From Paractinoplanes deccanensis (GTDB lineage Bacteria; Actinomycetota; Actinomycetes; Mycobacteriales; Micromonosporaceae): DNA of 36,259 nt. The position numbers and the translations under genes are program-made. The notes under the pieces were generated by a model. That model saw nothing but the letters and a program-made list of their open reading frames with translations. It was not told the DNA's origin and searched no databases. The stretch spans positions 1 through 36,259 of the forward strand of contig NZ_BOMI01000041.1 in NCBI RefSeq assembly GCF_016862115.1. The letters run 5' to 3'. Positions within the stretch are counted from its first letter, which is position 1. Each line of letters opens with the position of its first letter. This document shows positions 27,501-36,259 of the stretch, piece after piece.

Positions 27501-28715
27501 CTAGCCGAACCAGCCCGTGAAAGCCTGCTCCCCCGCCGCGGGCCGGGGCACCGCCGGCCGCAGCACCGTGGCGGGCCGCTGCCACCCGGCCGGGACGCCC
27601 GCGACCGCGACGTCGGGCACGGCGCCGTGCGCCCGCAGGAAGCCGTCGACCGCAGCCGGCCAGCCGAAGCTCTCGGCCCGGGCGCGCGCGGCGGCCCGCC
27701 GCTCCGCCTCAGGGCGCTCCATCAGGGTGCGCACGCCCTGGGCAAAGGCCTCGGGCGTGCCGGGCACCGCGACGCCCGCGTCGCCGACCACCTCGGGCAG
27801 CGCGCTCGACTCGTTGACCACGACCGGCGTGCCGCAGGCGAGGGCCTCCAGTGCCGCCAGGCCAAAGGTCTCGACCGGCCCGGGCGCCACCACCACGTCG
27901 GCGCTCGCGAGCAATGCGGCCACCGCCGAGCGGTCGGAGATGTGGCCGGCGAAACGCACGGGCAGGCGGGCCGCGCGATAGGCCAGCGCGGCGCGCCGCA
28001 CCCCGTCTCCGGCCACGGCCAGCACCGCCGGCACCTTGTCGTTGCGCAGCACCGCGAGCGCGTCCACGGCCAGCTCGGGCCGCTTCACGCCGGAGAGCCG
28101 GCTGCAAAAGGCGACGAGCAGCTCGCCGGGCCGGGCGTAGCGGGCGCGGACGGCCTCGTCGGCGCGGCTGGGGTGGAAGGCGTCCAGGTCGACGCCGAGC
28201 GGCACCTCGACCAGGTTGGGCACGCCGATGCGGCGAAACTCGGCGGCGGCGAAGGACGTCGTGCAGACGATCTGGTCGAAGTGCTCGGCCGTGCGCAGGT
28301 TGAACTTGTCGGCCAGCGAGTCGCGCTTGGGCATGCCCCAGACGCCGAGCAGGCCGGCGAGGCTCTCGTGCGACACCATGATCGAGCCGACCCCGCGCTG
28401 CCGCGCCCAGGTGCCCGTCCAGCGCAGCGTGGCGCGGTCGGAGACCTCGATGCGGTCGGGCTCGAGGCTGTCGAGGAGCTTGGCCAGCTCGCGGCGGCCG
28501 GTCATCACGCGATATCCGCCGGTGCGCGGGAGCGGGGCGCTGGGCAGCGTGATCACGCGGCCCTGCGACGTCATCTTGTCGGAGCGCTCACGGCCGGGGA
28601 CGACCAGCACGGCCTCGTGGCCGGCGCGCTGGTAGCCCTCACCGAGGTTTCGGAGTGCGGTCCGCAGGCCCCCCGTGTGGGGTGTGACGAAGTTGGCCAG
28701 GCGAACGATGCGCAT
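27501..28715 (-). CDS. GT4-family glycosyltransferase
   Basis: 404 residues from ATG 28715, with GGAG upstream. GT-B fold: an N-terminal donor-independent half starts MRIVRLANFVTPHTGGLRTALRNLGEGYQRAGHEA, here cited in blocks. The C-terminal half holds FCSRLSGVKRPELAVDAL, RFAGHISDRSAVAALLASADVVVAPGP and the E-x7-E motif ETFGLAALE, typical of retaining family-4 enzymes that use GDP-mannose or UDP-sugars. The N-terminal GGxxT loop resembles PimB-like mannosyltransferases, but acceptor and sugar cannot be assigned. It sits between the MBL hydrolase and rph; in the mycobacterial order known to me these two genes are adjacent. Confidence 0.9.
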   Translation of the reverse strand: MRIVRLANFVTPHTGGLRTALRNLGEGYQRAGHEAVLVVPGRERSDKMTSQGRVITLPSAPLPRTGGYRVMTGRRELAKLLDSLEPDRIEVSDRATLRWTGTWARQRGVGSIMVSHESLAGLLGVWGMPKRDSLADKFNLRTAEHFDQIVCTTSFAAAEFRRIGVPNLVEVPLGVDLDAFHPSRADEAVRARYARPGELLVAFCSRLSGVKRPELAVDALAVLRNDKVPAVLAVAGDGVRRAALAYRAARLPVRFAGHISDRSAVAALLASADVVVAPGPVETFGLAALEALACGTPVVVNESSALPEVVGDAGVAVPGTPEAFAQGVRTLMERPEAERRAAARARAESFGWPAAVDGFLRAHGAVPDVAVAGVPAGWQRPATVLRPAVPRPAAGEQAFTGWFG

Positions 28716-28784
28716 GCAACAACTCCAAGATCACTATCCACGGGTGCTCTCGCGCTCGGACCGTCCCCCGCCCCGGTCGCGGGC

Positions 28785-29531
28785 CTAGAGATCGTAACGG
28801 GCACCCGGGCGCACGACCTCAACCGGTCCCGCAAATGCGGCCACCGCGGCATCCACAATAGATGCCTCCGAGACCCACGCGGGCACCAGATGTGTCAGCA
28901 GCAACCGCCCGACGTCCGCCTTGGTCGCCGCCTCGCCCGCCTCGCGGCCGGTCAGGTGCAGGCCGGGAGGGTTCTCGACCCCGTCGGCGTAACTCGCCTC
29001 ACACAGAAAAAGATCTGCGCCGGCGGCGAGTCGCAGCAGCGACTCGCAGGGCGCCGTGTCCGAAGAGTAGGCAAGCACGCGCCCACCGTGCTCGATCCGC
29101 ACCCCATAGGTCTCCACCGGGTGATTGACCCGGTCGACAGTGACCGAGAACGGGCCGATCGGGAAGGTGCCGGGCTGGAGACCGTAGAAGGTGTACACGT
29201 CGTCGATCGCCTCGTTCTCCTGGCTGTACGCCGAGGAGATGCGCTCGGCGGCGCCGAGGGGGGCATAGACCGGCACCGGCGGCAGCGCGCCCGACGGGTC
29301 GTAGCGGCGCACCACGATGTACGTGCAGGCGTCCAGCACGTGGTCGCAGTGCAGATGGGTGAGGACGATGGCGTCGATCTTGTTCATGTCCGAGTAGCGC
29401 TGAAGAGCGGAGAGCGAACCCGAGCCGAAATCGATCAGCAGCCGGAAGCCCTCAGCCTCGACGAGATAGGCGGAACAAGCCGACTCGGGGCCGGGAAAAC
29501 TGCCGGCACAGCCGAGAACGGTCAGTCGCAT
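28785..29531 (-). CDS. MBL-fold hydrolase, Rv1339-like (cyclic-nucleotide phosphodiesterase candidate)
   Basis: 248 residues. Metallo-beta-lactamase fold with THLHCDH (H59, H61, D63, H64), NHPVETYGVRI, RVLAYSSDT with the bridging Asp, and LLLTHLVP. The layout resembles RNase Z and the actinobacterial protein next to rph. The mycobacterial homologue in this neighbourhood (Rv1339) is reported to cleave cAMP. The equivalent position here, upstream of rph-rdgB and beside the cysteine genes, supports orthology. ATG 29531 fits the beta-strand start MRLTVLGCAG. Substrate assigned by synteny, not by specific residues. Confidence 0.88.
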   Translation of the reverse strand: MRLTVLGCAGSFPGPESACSAYLVEAEGFRLLIDFGSGSLSALQRYSDMNKIDAIVLTHLHCDHVLDACTYIVVRRYDPSGALPPVPVYAPLGAAERISSAYSQENEAIDDVYTFYGLQPGTFPIGPFSVTVDRVNHPVETYGVRIEHGGRVLAYSSDTAPCESLLRLAAGADLFLCEASYADGVENPPGLHLTGREAGEAATKADVGRLLLTHLVPAWVSEASIVDAAVAAFAGPVEVVRPGARYDL

Positions 29532-29791
29532 GCGGGTCCCTCTGGCTCACGCTGGGTCGTACACGCCCCGCCCGACCGGTCCGTGCTGGAGTCGTCAGAC
29601 CAGTCAATCACGGAGCGAAGCGTACGCCGGGACCTGCGCACCATGTAAACGTCTGATCGATTTGTCGCTAAATCGACAACGTACATCACACCGCCCGTGA
29701 CCTCGGCCATTACCGCGATTCCCGTTACGTCCGGTCAGTCCTTTGCGTTGCACAAAGTGAGGACAACTGAGGACGAACAGGCGGAGGCAGC
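29532..29791. promoter_or_regulatory. Divergent intergenic region with an inverted repeat
   Basis: 260 bp between the MBL gene and the small membrane-protein gene, with lower GC than the genes. It holds TTGTCG-N6-CGACAA (29662-29679), with nested GATTT/AAATC symmetry, and GAGGACAAC/GAGGACGAAC repeats near 29758-29777. A 62-codon minus frame here has weak third-position GC and was not accepted as a gene. Confidence 0.45.
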
Positions 29792-31484
<1,693 letters not shown>

Positions 31485-31518
31485 GACGGTGAATGCTCCA
31501 AAGGAAGATACGAACTGA

Positions 31519-31582
31519 GGGCAGGGTCTTCTGAACGAGGTCGTCAGCGACACTCGTAGAAGACCGACACCGGGCTCTGCCC
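31519..31582 (-). promoter_or_regulatory. Long hairpin in the mec-cysO gap
   Basis: In the minus-strand transcript GGTCTTCT pairs with AGAAGACC (8 bp), ACGAG with CTCGT (5 bp) and GTCG with CGAC (4 bp) around a CTGA loop, with only a 1-nt and a 2-nt bulge. An outer GGGCAG/CTGCCC pair closes it. No U-run follows. It ends about 35 nt before the cysO ATG. Likely an attenuator, a leader element or an intrinsic terminator of the upstream genes. Confidence 0.7.
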
Positions 31583-31615
31583 GAACATGTACGACTGCAC
31601 AGCGCTCGCAATCAC
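31544..31615 (-). CDS. Possible 23-residue leader peptide between mec and cysO
   Basis: GTG 31615 overlaps the mec stop (GTGA) and reads 23 codons to TGA at 31546-31544. The peptide ends MFGQSPVSVFYECR, so a Cys codon (TGT) is second from the end. Codons for V-F-Y-E-C-R form the 5' strand of the hairpin, and the stop lies in its loop. A ribosome finishing this ORF would open the hairpin, and one stalled at Cys would sit inside the stem. Only one Cys is present, unlike poly-Cys leaders reported in mycobacteria. Could be chance. Confidence 0.35.
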   Translation of the reverse strand: MIASAVQSYMFGQSPVSVFYECR

Positions 31616-32085
31616 GCGTCCACCGTCGCATCCACGATGTTGATCTCTTCTTCGGTCACCACGCCGTCCACTATGCGGAACGACCGGATCTCTTCCGAGT
31701 CGGGCTCGCGGGTGGAGACGAGCAGATAATGCGCGCCGGGCTCGCCGGCGAAGGAGATGTCCGTGCGCGACGGATAGGCCTCGGTGGCCGTGTGGGAGTG
31801 GTAGATGACCACCGGCTCCTCGTCGTTGTCGTCCATCTCGCGCCAGACGCGCAGCTGCTCCATGGAGTCGAACTCGTAGAACGTCATCGAGCGCGCGGCG
31901 TTGTCCATCGGGATGAGCCGGGCCGGCAGGTCGCTGCCGATCGGGCCGGCGACCACGCCGCAGGCCTCGTCGGGGTGGTCCCGGCGGGCGTGGGCGACGA
32001 TCGCGTCGACGATCGCGCTGTCGATGGTCAGCACGTCGTTCACATTACCGTGAGATTTCCCGGGGCCCAGCGTGGCAGCGGTCAC
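31612..32085 (-). CDS. mec: JAMM metallopeptidase Mec, releases cysteine from CysO
   Basis: 157 residues from GTG 32085, overlapping the DUF2017 stop. A second start, GTG 32043 (VNDVLTID), would fit the usual N-terminus better. The zinc-binding JAMM motif is complete: Glu40 in HPDEACGVVAG, then H96-x-H98-x7-S106-x2-D109 in YHSHTATEAYPSRTD. The M. tuberculosis homologue hydrolyses the CysO-cysteine bond. In this genome it may also trim the 13-residue CysO tail, since related JAMM enzymes mature sulfur carriers by cutting after Gly-Gly. Confidence 0.94.
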   Translation of the reverse strand: MTAATLGPGKSHGNVNDVLTIDSAIVDAIVAHARRDHPDEACGVVAGPIGSDLPARLIPMDNAARSMTFYEFDSMEQLRVWREMDDNDEEPVVIYHSHTATEAYPSRTDISFAGEPGAHYLLVSTREPDSEEIRSFRIVDGVVTEEEINIVDATVDA

Positions 32086-32582
32086 TCGATCTCCGGCAGC
32101 GCGTTGAGCAGGGACTCCTGGAGATATCCCAGGTACGCGTACACGCTCAGCTGGAAGACGCGGCTGGAACCCGGGTCGTGCAGCACCGCCTCGTCGAGCT
32201 CCTCACCGAGATCGGTGTCGGCCCGGATGTCGAGCCGGGTGCCCATCGCCAGCCGGGCGTCGTTGATCGCGCGCAGCCACGCCTCGGCGGCCTCGCCGTC
32301 GAGGCGTACCTCTCCCTCGCCCTCGTCCGGAAGGGCCGCGAGGATCGCACCCGCCTGGTCGATCTTGCCGGTCTTGAGCTCGCCCTCGGTGTAGAGGCGG
32401 AACTCGGCCGAGTCGTCGGGGCGGTCCGGATAGATGTCGGGGAACAGGCGTGACACCACGGGGTCGCCGTGATCCATGCCGTCGGTCAGCAGACCGACCA
32501 CCTCCCCGGCGACCTTGCGCAGCACGCGCACCTCGTCGACCGCGAACGTGGCCACACACTGGCTGCCGTTGCGTCGGAACAT
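32082..32582 (-). CDS. DUF2017-family protein
   Basis: 166 residues from ATG 32582, with GGGAGAGG just upstream. Recognised from MFRRNGSQCVATFAVDEVRVLRKV and DPVVSRLFPDIYPDRPDDSAEFRLYTEGELKTGKI (here in blocks) and the C-terminal VFQLSVYAYLGYLQESLLNAL. The family has no known biochemical role. It is regularly encoded between clpS and mec in actinobacteria, which suggests a link with ClpS-mediated proteolysis or with the cysteine module. No membrane segments or metal motifs. Confidence 0.88.
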   Translation of the reverse strand: MFRRNGSQCVATFAVDEVRVLRKVAGEVVGLLTDGMDHGDPVVSRLFPDIYPDRPDDSAEFRLYTEGELKTGKIDQAGAILAALPDEGEGEVRLDGEAAEAWLRAINDARLAMGTRLDIRADTDLGEELDEAVLHDPGSSRVFQLSVYAYLGYLQESLLNALPEIE

Positions 32583-32601
32583 CTGCCCTCTCCCGCGGTG
32601 T

Positions 32602-32892
32602 TCAGGCCCGGTCCACCGTCGCCCAGAGACCGTATCCGTGCAGCTGGTTGGCGTCCATCTCCATGCGCTCGCGCGCACCGGTGCTCACCACGGCCTTGCC
32701 CTTGGTGTGCACGTCCAGCATCAAGGCCTCGGCCTTCTCCTTGCTGTAACCGAAGAGCTTCTGAAAAACCCAGGTCACGTACGACATGAGGTTGACCGGA
32801 TCGTCCCAGACGATGGTCACCCACGGCCGGTCGTCGGCCGGTGCTTCTTCGATCTCCGGCGTCTCGACGGGAGCAACCTGAGGCAACGCCAT
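32602..32892 (-). CDS. clpS: ATP-dependent Clp protease adaptor ClpS
   Basis: 96 residues from ATG 32892 (ATG 32901 possible). Delivers N-degron proteins to ClpC/ClpA-ClpP. An unstructured N-terminus (about 24 residues) precedes the ClpS core: [31 protein letters not shown] in blocks, with the D-D/N substrate-binding pair in [35 protein letters not shown]. First gene of clpS-DUF2017-mec, 19 bp before DUF2017; divergent from pncB. Confidence 0.95.
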   Translation of the reverse strand: MALPQVAPVETPEIEEAPADDRPWVTIVWDDPVNLMSYVTWVFQKLFGYSKEKAEALMLDVHTKGKAVVSTGARERMEMDANQLHGYGLWATVDRA

Positions 32893-32985
32893 GCCCCCCA
32901 TGTTGCCACCGGTTTCGCCGCATCGGTGAACCGGAACGCCGAACCGCAGGTCAGCGGCTGGTTCGTAAGGGGCCGTCCGGCGCAA

Positions 32986-32991
32986 TAGGGT
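32986..32991 (+). promoter_or_regulatory. -10 element of pncB, leaderless
   Basis: TAGGGT, then 6 nt, then GTG 32998. TTCGTA 18 bp further upstream is a weak -35. The transcript should start at the start codon. Confidence 0.45.
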
Positions 32992-32997
32992 GGGGTC

Positions 32998-34284
32998 GTG
33001 AACACCTTCGCCCCCGCGCTGCTGACCGATCAGTACGAGCTGACGATGGTCAGCGCCGCGCTCAAGGACGGCACGGCCGACCGCCAGTGCGTCTTCGAGG
33101 TCTTCGCCCGCCGGCTGCCGGGCGGCCGGCGGTACGGCGTGGTGGCCGGCCCCGGGCGCCTGATGGAGCTGATCCGCGACTTCCGGTTCAGCGAGGCCGA
33201 GGTCGCCTTCCTGCGCGAGGCGGGCATCGTCGACGAGGCCACCGCCGCCTGGCTGGCGAGCTACCGCTTCCACGGCGACATCGACGGGTACGCGGAGGGC
33301 GAGCTCTTCTTCCCCGGCTCGCCGATCATGACGGTGTCCGGCTCGTTCGCCGAGTGCGTGGTGCTCGAGACGTTGATCCTCTCGGTGCTCAACCACGACT
33401 CGGCCGTCGCCTCGGCGGCCGCGCGCATGGTCACGGCGGCGCGCGGGCGCCCGATCATCGAGATGGGCTCCCGGCGCACGCACGAGGACTCGGCCGTGGC
33501 GGCGGCGCGCGCGGCCTATCTGGCGGGCTTCGCCTCGACCTCCAACCTCGCCGCCGGCGCTCGCTACGGCATTCCCACGACCGGCACGTCCGCGCACGCG
33601 TTCACGCTGCTGCACGACGACGAGCCGGCGGCGTTCGCGTCCCAGGTCGCCGCGCTCGGCAAGAACACGACACTGCTGGTCGACACGTACGACATCGCCC
33701 AGGGCATCCGCAACGCGATCGCCGTGGCCGGCCCCGACCTGCGCGCCGTCCGCATCGACTCGGGCGACCTGTCGGTGCTGGCCCAGCACTCCCGCGAGCT
33801 GCTCGACTCCCTGGGCGCCACCGAGACCAAGATCGTTGTCTCGGGCGACATGGACGAGTACGCCATCGCGGCGCTCGCCGCCGAGCCCGTCGACATGTAC
33901 GGCGCGGGCACCGCTGTCGTCACCGGCTCGGGCGCGCCCACCGCCGGCCTGGTCTACAAGCTGGTCGAGGTCGAGGGCCGCCCCGTCGTCAAGCGCTCCG
34001 AGAACAAGGCGACCGTCGGCGGCCGCAAGACCGCGGTCCGGCGCCACAAGCCCACGGGCACCGCCACCGACGAGATCATCGTGTCCCAGGGGGTGCCCGA
34101 TCACGCCCCGAACGACCGGCTCCTCCAGCGCTCGTTCGTCGTGGCCGGCGAGATCGCCGAGATCCCGCCGCTGCGGGAATCCCGCGAACATCTGCGCCAG
34201 TGCCTGATCTCGATACCGTGGGAGGGTCTGAAGCTCTCGGCCGGCGACCCGGCCGTTCCGGTCACCATCGTGGGGGTCCCGTGA
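32998..34284 (+). CDS. pncB: Nicotinate phosphoribosyltransferase
   Basis: 428 residues from GTG 32998. Makes nicotinate mononucleotide from nicotinate and PRPP with ATP, entering NAD through the Preiss-Handler route. Signatures: [68 protein letters not shown] in blocks, [19 protein letters not shown] (conserved His), [21 protein letters not shown] and [11 protein letters not shown]. Full length. The stop overlaps the pncA start by four bases, so both salvage steps are coupled. Confidence 0.97.
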   Translation: MNTFAPALLTDQYELTMVSAALKDGTADRQCVFEVFARRLPGGRRYGVVAGPGRLMELIRDFRFSEAEVAFLREAGIVDEATAAWLASYRFHGDIDGYAEGELFFPGSPIMTVSGSFAECVVLETLILSVLNHDSAVASAAARMVTAARGRPIIEMGSRRTHEDSAVAAARAAYLAGFASTSNLAAGARYGIPTTGTSAHAFTLLHDDEPAAFASQVAALGKNTTLLVDTYDIAQGIRNAIAVAGPDLRAVRIDSGDLSVLAQHSRELLDSLGATETKIVVSGDMDEYAIAALAAEPVDMYGAGTAVVTGSGAPTAGLVYKLVEVEGRPVVKRSENKATVGGRKTAVRRHKPTGTATDEIIVSQGVPDHAPNDRLLQRSFVVAGEIAEIPPLRESREHLRQCLISIPWEGLKLSAGDPAVPVTIVGVP

Positions 34285-34859
34285 CACGCGCCCTGATCAT
34301 CGTCGACGTCCAGAACGACTTCTGCGAGGGCGGCTCGCTGGCCGTGGCGGGCGGCGCCGCGGTGGCCGCCGGCATCTCGCTGGTGCTGCGCAAGGCGGGC
34401 GCCCGGTGGGACCACGTGGTCGCCACCAAGGACTGGCACATCGACCCGGGCAAGCACTTCAGCGATCACCCCGACTACGTCGACTCGTGGCCGGCACACT
34501 GCGTGGTCGGGTCCGACGGGGCCGAGTTCCACCCCGAGCTCGCCACCGACCGCATCGAGGCCGTCTTCCACAAGGGCGAACACCAGGCGGCCTACTCGGG
34601 CTTCGAGGGCCACACGGACGACGGCGAGACCCTCGCGACCTGGCTGCGCTCACGGGGCGTGACCGAGGTCGAGCTGGTCGGCATCGCCACAGATCATTGT
34701 GTACGGGCGACGGCGCTCGACGCGAAGGCCGAAGGGTTCGCGACGACCGTGCTGCTGGAGCTGACCGCCGGCGTGGCCGAGGGCACGACGGCCGCGGCGC
34801 TGCAGGAGTTCCGTACCGCCTCGATTGAGACAACGGGCACACCGGTCGTCTCCACCTGA
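34281..34859 (+). CDS. pncA: Nicotinamidase (isochorismatase fold)
   Basis: 192 residues from GTG 34281. Hydrolyses nicotinamide to nicotinate, the substrate of the gene before it. Catalytic triad Asp9 ([14 protein letters not shown]), Lys98 (VFHKGEHQ) and Cys140 ([12 protein letters not shown]). Metal ligands Asp51, His53, His59 in [16 protein letters not shown] and His73. Every key residue of the well-studied mycobacterial enzyme is present. Homologues activate pyrazinamide. Confidence 0.97.
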   Translation: MTRALIIVDVQNDFCEGGSLAVAGGAAVAAGISLVLRKAGARWDHVVATKDWHIDPGKHFSDHPDYVDSWPAHCVVGSDGAEFHPELATDRIEAVFHKGEHQAAYSGFEGHTDDGETLATWLRSRGVTEVELVGIATDHCVRATALDAKAEGFATTVLLELTAGVAEGTTAAALQEFRTASIETTGTPVVST

Positions 34860-34885
34860 TCAGCGGTTGGTTTTTTGTCGTACCC

Positions 34886-34906
34886 CCGGGGCAGGATGTG
34901 CCCCGG
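34886..34906 (+). promoter_or_regulatory. Hairpin overlapping the ribosome-binding site of the MFS gene
   Basis: CCGGGGCA-GGATG-TGCCCCGG, a perfect 8-bp stem with a 5-nt loop. Its last two bases are the first two of GGAGG (34905-34909), which precedes ATG 34921. It could limit ribosome access or act as a pncA terminator; there is no T-run after it (a TTTTTT run lies before it). Confidence 0.5.
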
Positions 34907-34920
34907 AGGTCAGGATCGAC

Positions 34921-36204
34921 ATGCTGCTCAAGCCTTACCGCGAGACCCTAGCCCTGCCCGGCATCAAGTCGCTGCTGGTGGTGGCCACGCTGGCGCGCAT
35001 CCCGATCGCCGCCGGCGCGGTCACCCTCACGCTGCACGTGGTCGACGACCTCCACCGGGGTTACGGCGCGGCCGGCCTCATCGGCGCCGCGTTCACCATC
35101 GGCGGTTCGGTCGGCGCGCCGGTCATGGGCCGCCTCATCGACCGGCGCGGGCTGCGTCCGGTGCTCGTGCTGACCACGATCGCCGAGGTCCTGTTCTGGT
35201 CGCTGGCGCAGGCCGTGCCGTTCTGGATCCTGCTCGTCCTGGCCCTGGTCGGCGGCTTCCTGGCCCTGCCGGCGTTCTCGGTCGCCCGCCAGGCGATCGC
35301 GGCGATGACGCCCGAGTCGCAGCGGCTGCCCGCCTTCGCCCTCGACTCGATCACCACCGAGCTGAGCTTCATGACCGGCCCCGCGCTGGGCGTCCTGATC
35401 GCCACGAGCGCGGGCGCGCGCTGGGCGATGCTCACCATCGGCGCCGGCATCCTGGTCTCCGGCGTGGGCCTCTGGCTGCTCAACCCGCCGGTCCGCGCCG
35501 CGCACGAGGCCTCCATCGAGTCCGGCGAGCGCGTCCCCCGCCGCAGCTGGCTGACGCCGCGCTTCGTCGCCGTCCTGGCCATCACCTCGGCGGCCACCGT
35601 CGTCCTGGCGGGCACGGATGTCACGGTGGTGGCCGTCCTCCGCGAGAACGGCGAGCTCGGCTGGACCGGCCTGGTGATGACGCTGTGGGCGTTCTACTCC
35701 CTGCTCGGCGGCTTCGCCTACGGCACGATCCGCCGCGGCCTCCCGCCGATCGCCATCCTGGCCCCCATGGCCGTGGCCACCGCCGTCGTCAGCCTGGGCT
35801 CCGCACACTGGTGGCTGGTCGCCCTCCTGCTGATCCCCGCCGGCGCCCTCTGCGCCCCCCTGATCACCTCCAGCGCCGACGCGATCAGCCGCATGACCCC
35901 CGCCGCCGCCCGAGGCGAAGCCATGGGCCTGCACAACTCGGCCCTCACCGTCGGCGTGGCCCTGGGCGGCCCTTTGGCCGGCCTGGCCGCCGACACCCTG
36001 TCCCCACCATGGGGCTTCGTAGCCGTCGGCGGCGTCGGCGCGGCGATCGCCCTCCTGGTCCTCCCCGCCGAGCTACGCCACCGCCGCACAGCCACCCCCG
36101 CCCCGGAGACCCCAGAGCCCACCGACGTCCCGGCCTCCACCGACCAGACCTCCGACTTCCCCGCCACCGCCGACGACATTCGCGCGCCCGCCACCCACCC
36201 CTGA
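34921..36204 (+). CDS. Major facilitator superfamily transporter
   Basis: 427 residues from ATG 34921, with GGAGGT 10 nt upstream; the longer open frame lies over the hairpin and is not credible. About 12 hydrophobic helices, for example GIKSLLVVATLARIPIAAGAV, FWILLVLALVGGFLALPAF and LGGPLAGLAADTLS. The loop between helices 2 and 3 has the MFS signature GAPVMGRLIDRRGLRPVLV. The C-terminal 50 residues are a Pro/Thr-rich cytoplasmic tail. Substrate unknown; the general drug-exporter look does not allow a choice, and nearness to pncBA does not prove a vitamin substrate. The 55 bases after the stop hold nothing recognisable. Confidence 0.92.
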   Translation: MLLKPYRETLALPGIKSLLVVATLARIPIAAGAVTLTLHVVDDLHRGYGAAGLIGAAFTIGGSVGAPVMGRLIDRRGLRPVLVLTTIAEVLFWSLAQAVPFWILLVLALVGGFLALPAFSVARQAIAAMTPESQRLPAFALDSITTELSFMTGPALGVLIATSAGARWAMLTIGAGILVSGVGLWLLNPPVRAAHEASIESGERVPRRSWLTPRFVAVLAITSAATVVLAGTDVTVVAVLRENGELGWTGLVMTLWAFYSLLGGFAYGTIRRGLPPIAILAPMAVATAVVSLGSAHWWLVALLLIPAGALCAPLITSSADAISRMTPAAARGEAMGLHNSALTVGVALGGPLAGLAADTLSPPWGFVAVGGVGAAIALLVLPAELRHRRTATPAPETPEPTDVPASTDQTSDFPATADDIRAPATHP

Positions 36205-36259
36205 CGCGGCCCGGCACCCAACGCTGCAACCCCCGACGCCCGCCCGGCACCCAGCGCCA

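Noticed and set aside
29522..29710. 62-codon minus frame overlapping the MBL gene start
   Set aside because: Third-position GC near two thirds, far below the genes around it; no domain; it covers the divergent promoter region.

Overview
The window is high-GC DNA with very strong G/C preference at codon third positions, many GTG starts, many 4-base ATGA/GTGA gene overlaps and several apparently leaderless genes. Together with the clpS-DUF2017-mec-cysO-cysM / MBL-rph-rdgB order, this indicates a chromosomal segment of an actinobacterium. I infer an Actinoplanes/Micromonosporaceae-like organism from gene style, not from a database search. No IS element, prophage or CRISPR array is visible.

Layout: (1) 1-3327: C-terminally cut TetR regulator with a palindromic operator, an intergenic stretch with 44-bp tandem repeats, tRNA-Leu(TAG), a PadR regulator overlapping a repeat-bearing membrane protein, and a GNAT acetyltransferase. 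(2) 3341-5209: secreted expansin-like protein and MOSC-domain protein. (3) 5233-13484: the most unusual part. A double P-loop NTPase is divergent from a tightly overlapping four-gene operon: DUF4145 domain fused to a degenerate protein kinase, an SF1 Upf1/Dna2-like helicase, a winged-helix-like protein, and a small acidic/basic protein. It looks like an NTP-dependent conflict (defence) system, but this is inference. (4) 13508-17984: CopB-type P-type ATPase behind a CsoR-like operator, an orphan starch-binding-domain protein that looks like a remnant of a secreted enzyme, a TM2 protein and a DUF3800 protein. (5) 18030-26001: complete histidine-utilisation operon: RpiR-type regulator, hutU, an M20 amidohydrolase that probably stands in for HutG, hutF, hutI, hutH. 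hutF carries two in-frame minisatellites. (6) 26035-29531: rdgB, rph, a GT4 glycosyltransferase and an MBL-fold hydrolase. (7) 29792-36204: small membrane protein; the CysM/CysO/Mec cysteine-synthesis module with DUF2017 and clpS; divergent pncB-pncA (NAD salvage); an MFS transporter.

How they work together: the hut genes take histidine to glutamate plus formate and ammonia. CysO carries sulfur as a C-terminal thiocarboxylate, CysM adds O-phosphoserine, and Mec releases cysteine. CysO here has 13 residues after its Gly-Gly, so it should need trimming, and the mec-cysO gap holds a long hairpin whose loop contains the stop codon of a 23-codon ORF. PncA and PncB turn nicotinamide into nicotinate mononucleotide. 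rph/rdgB handle tRNA 3' ends and nucleotide-pool cleaning.
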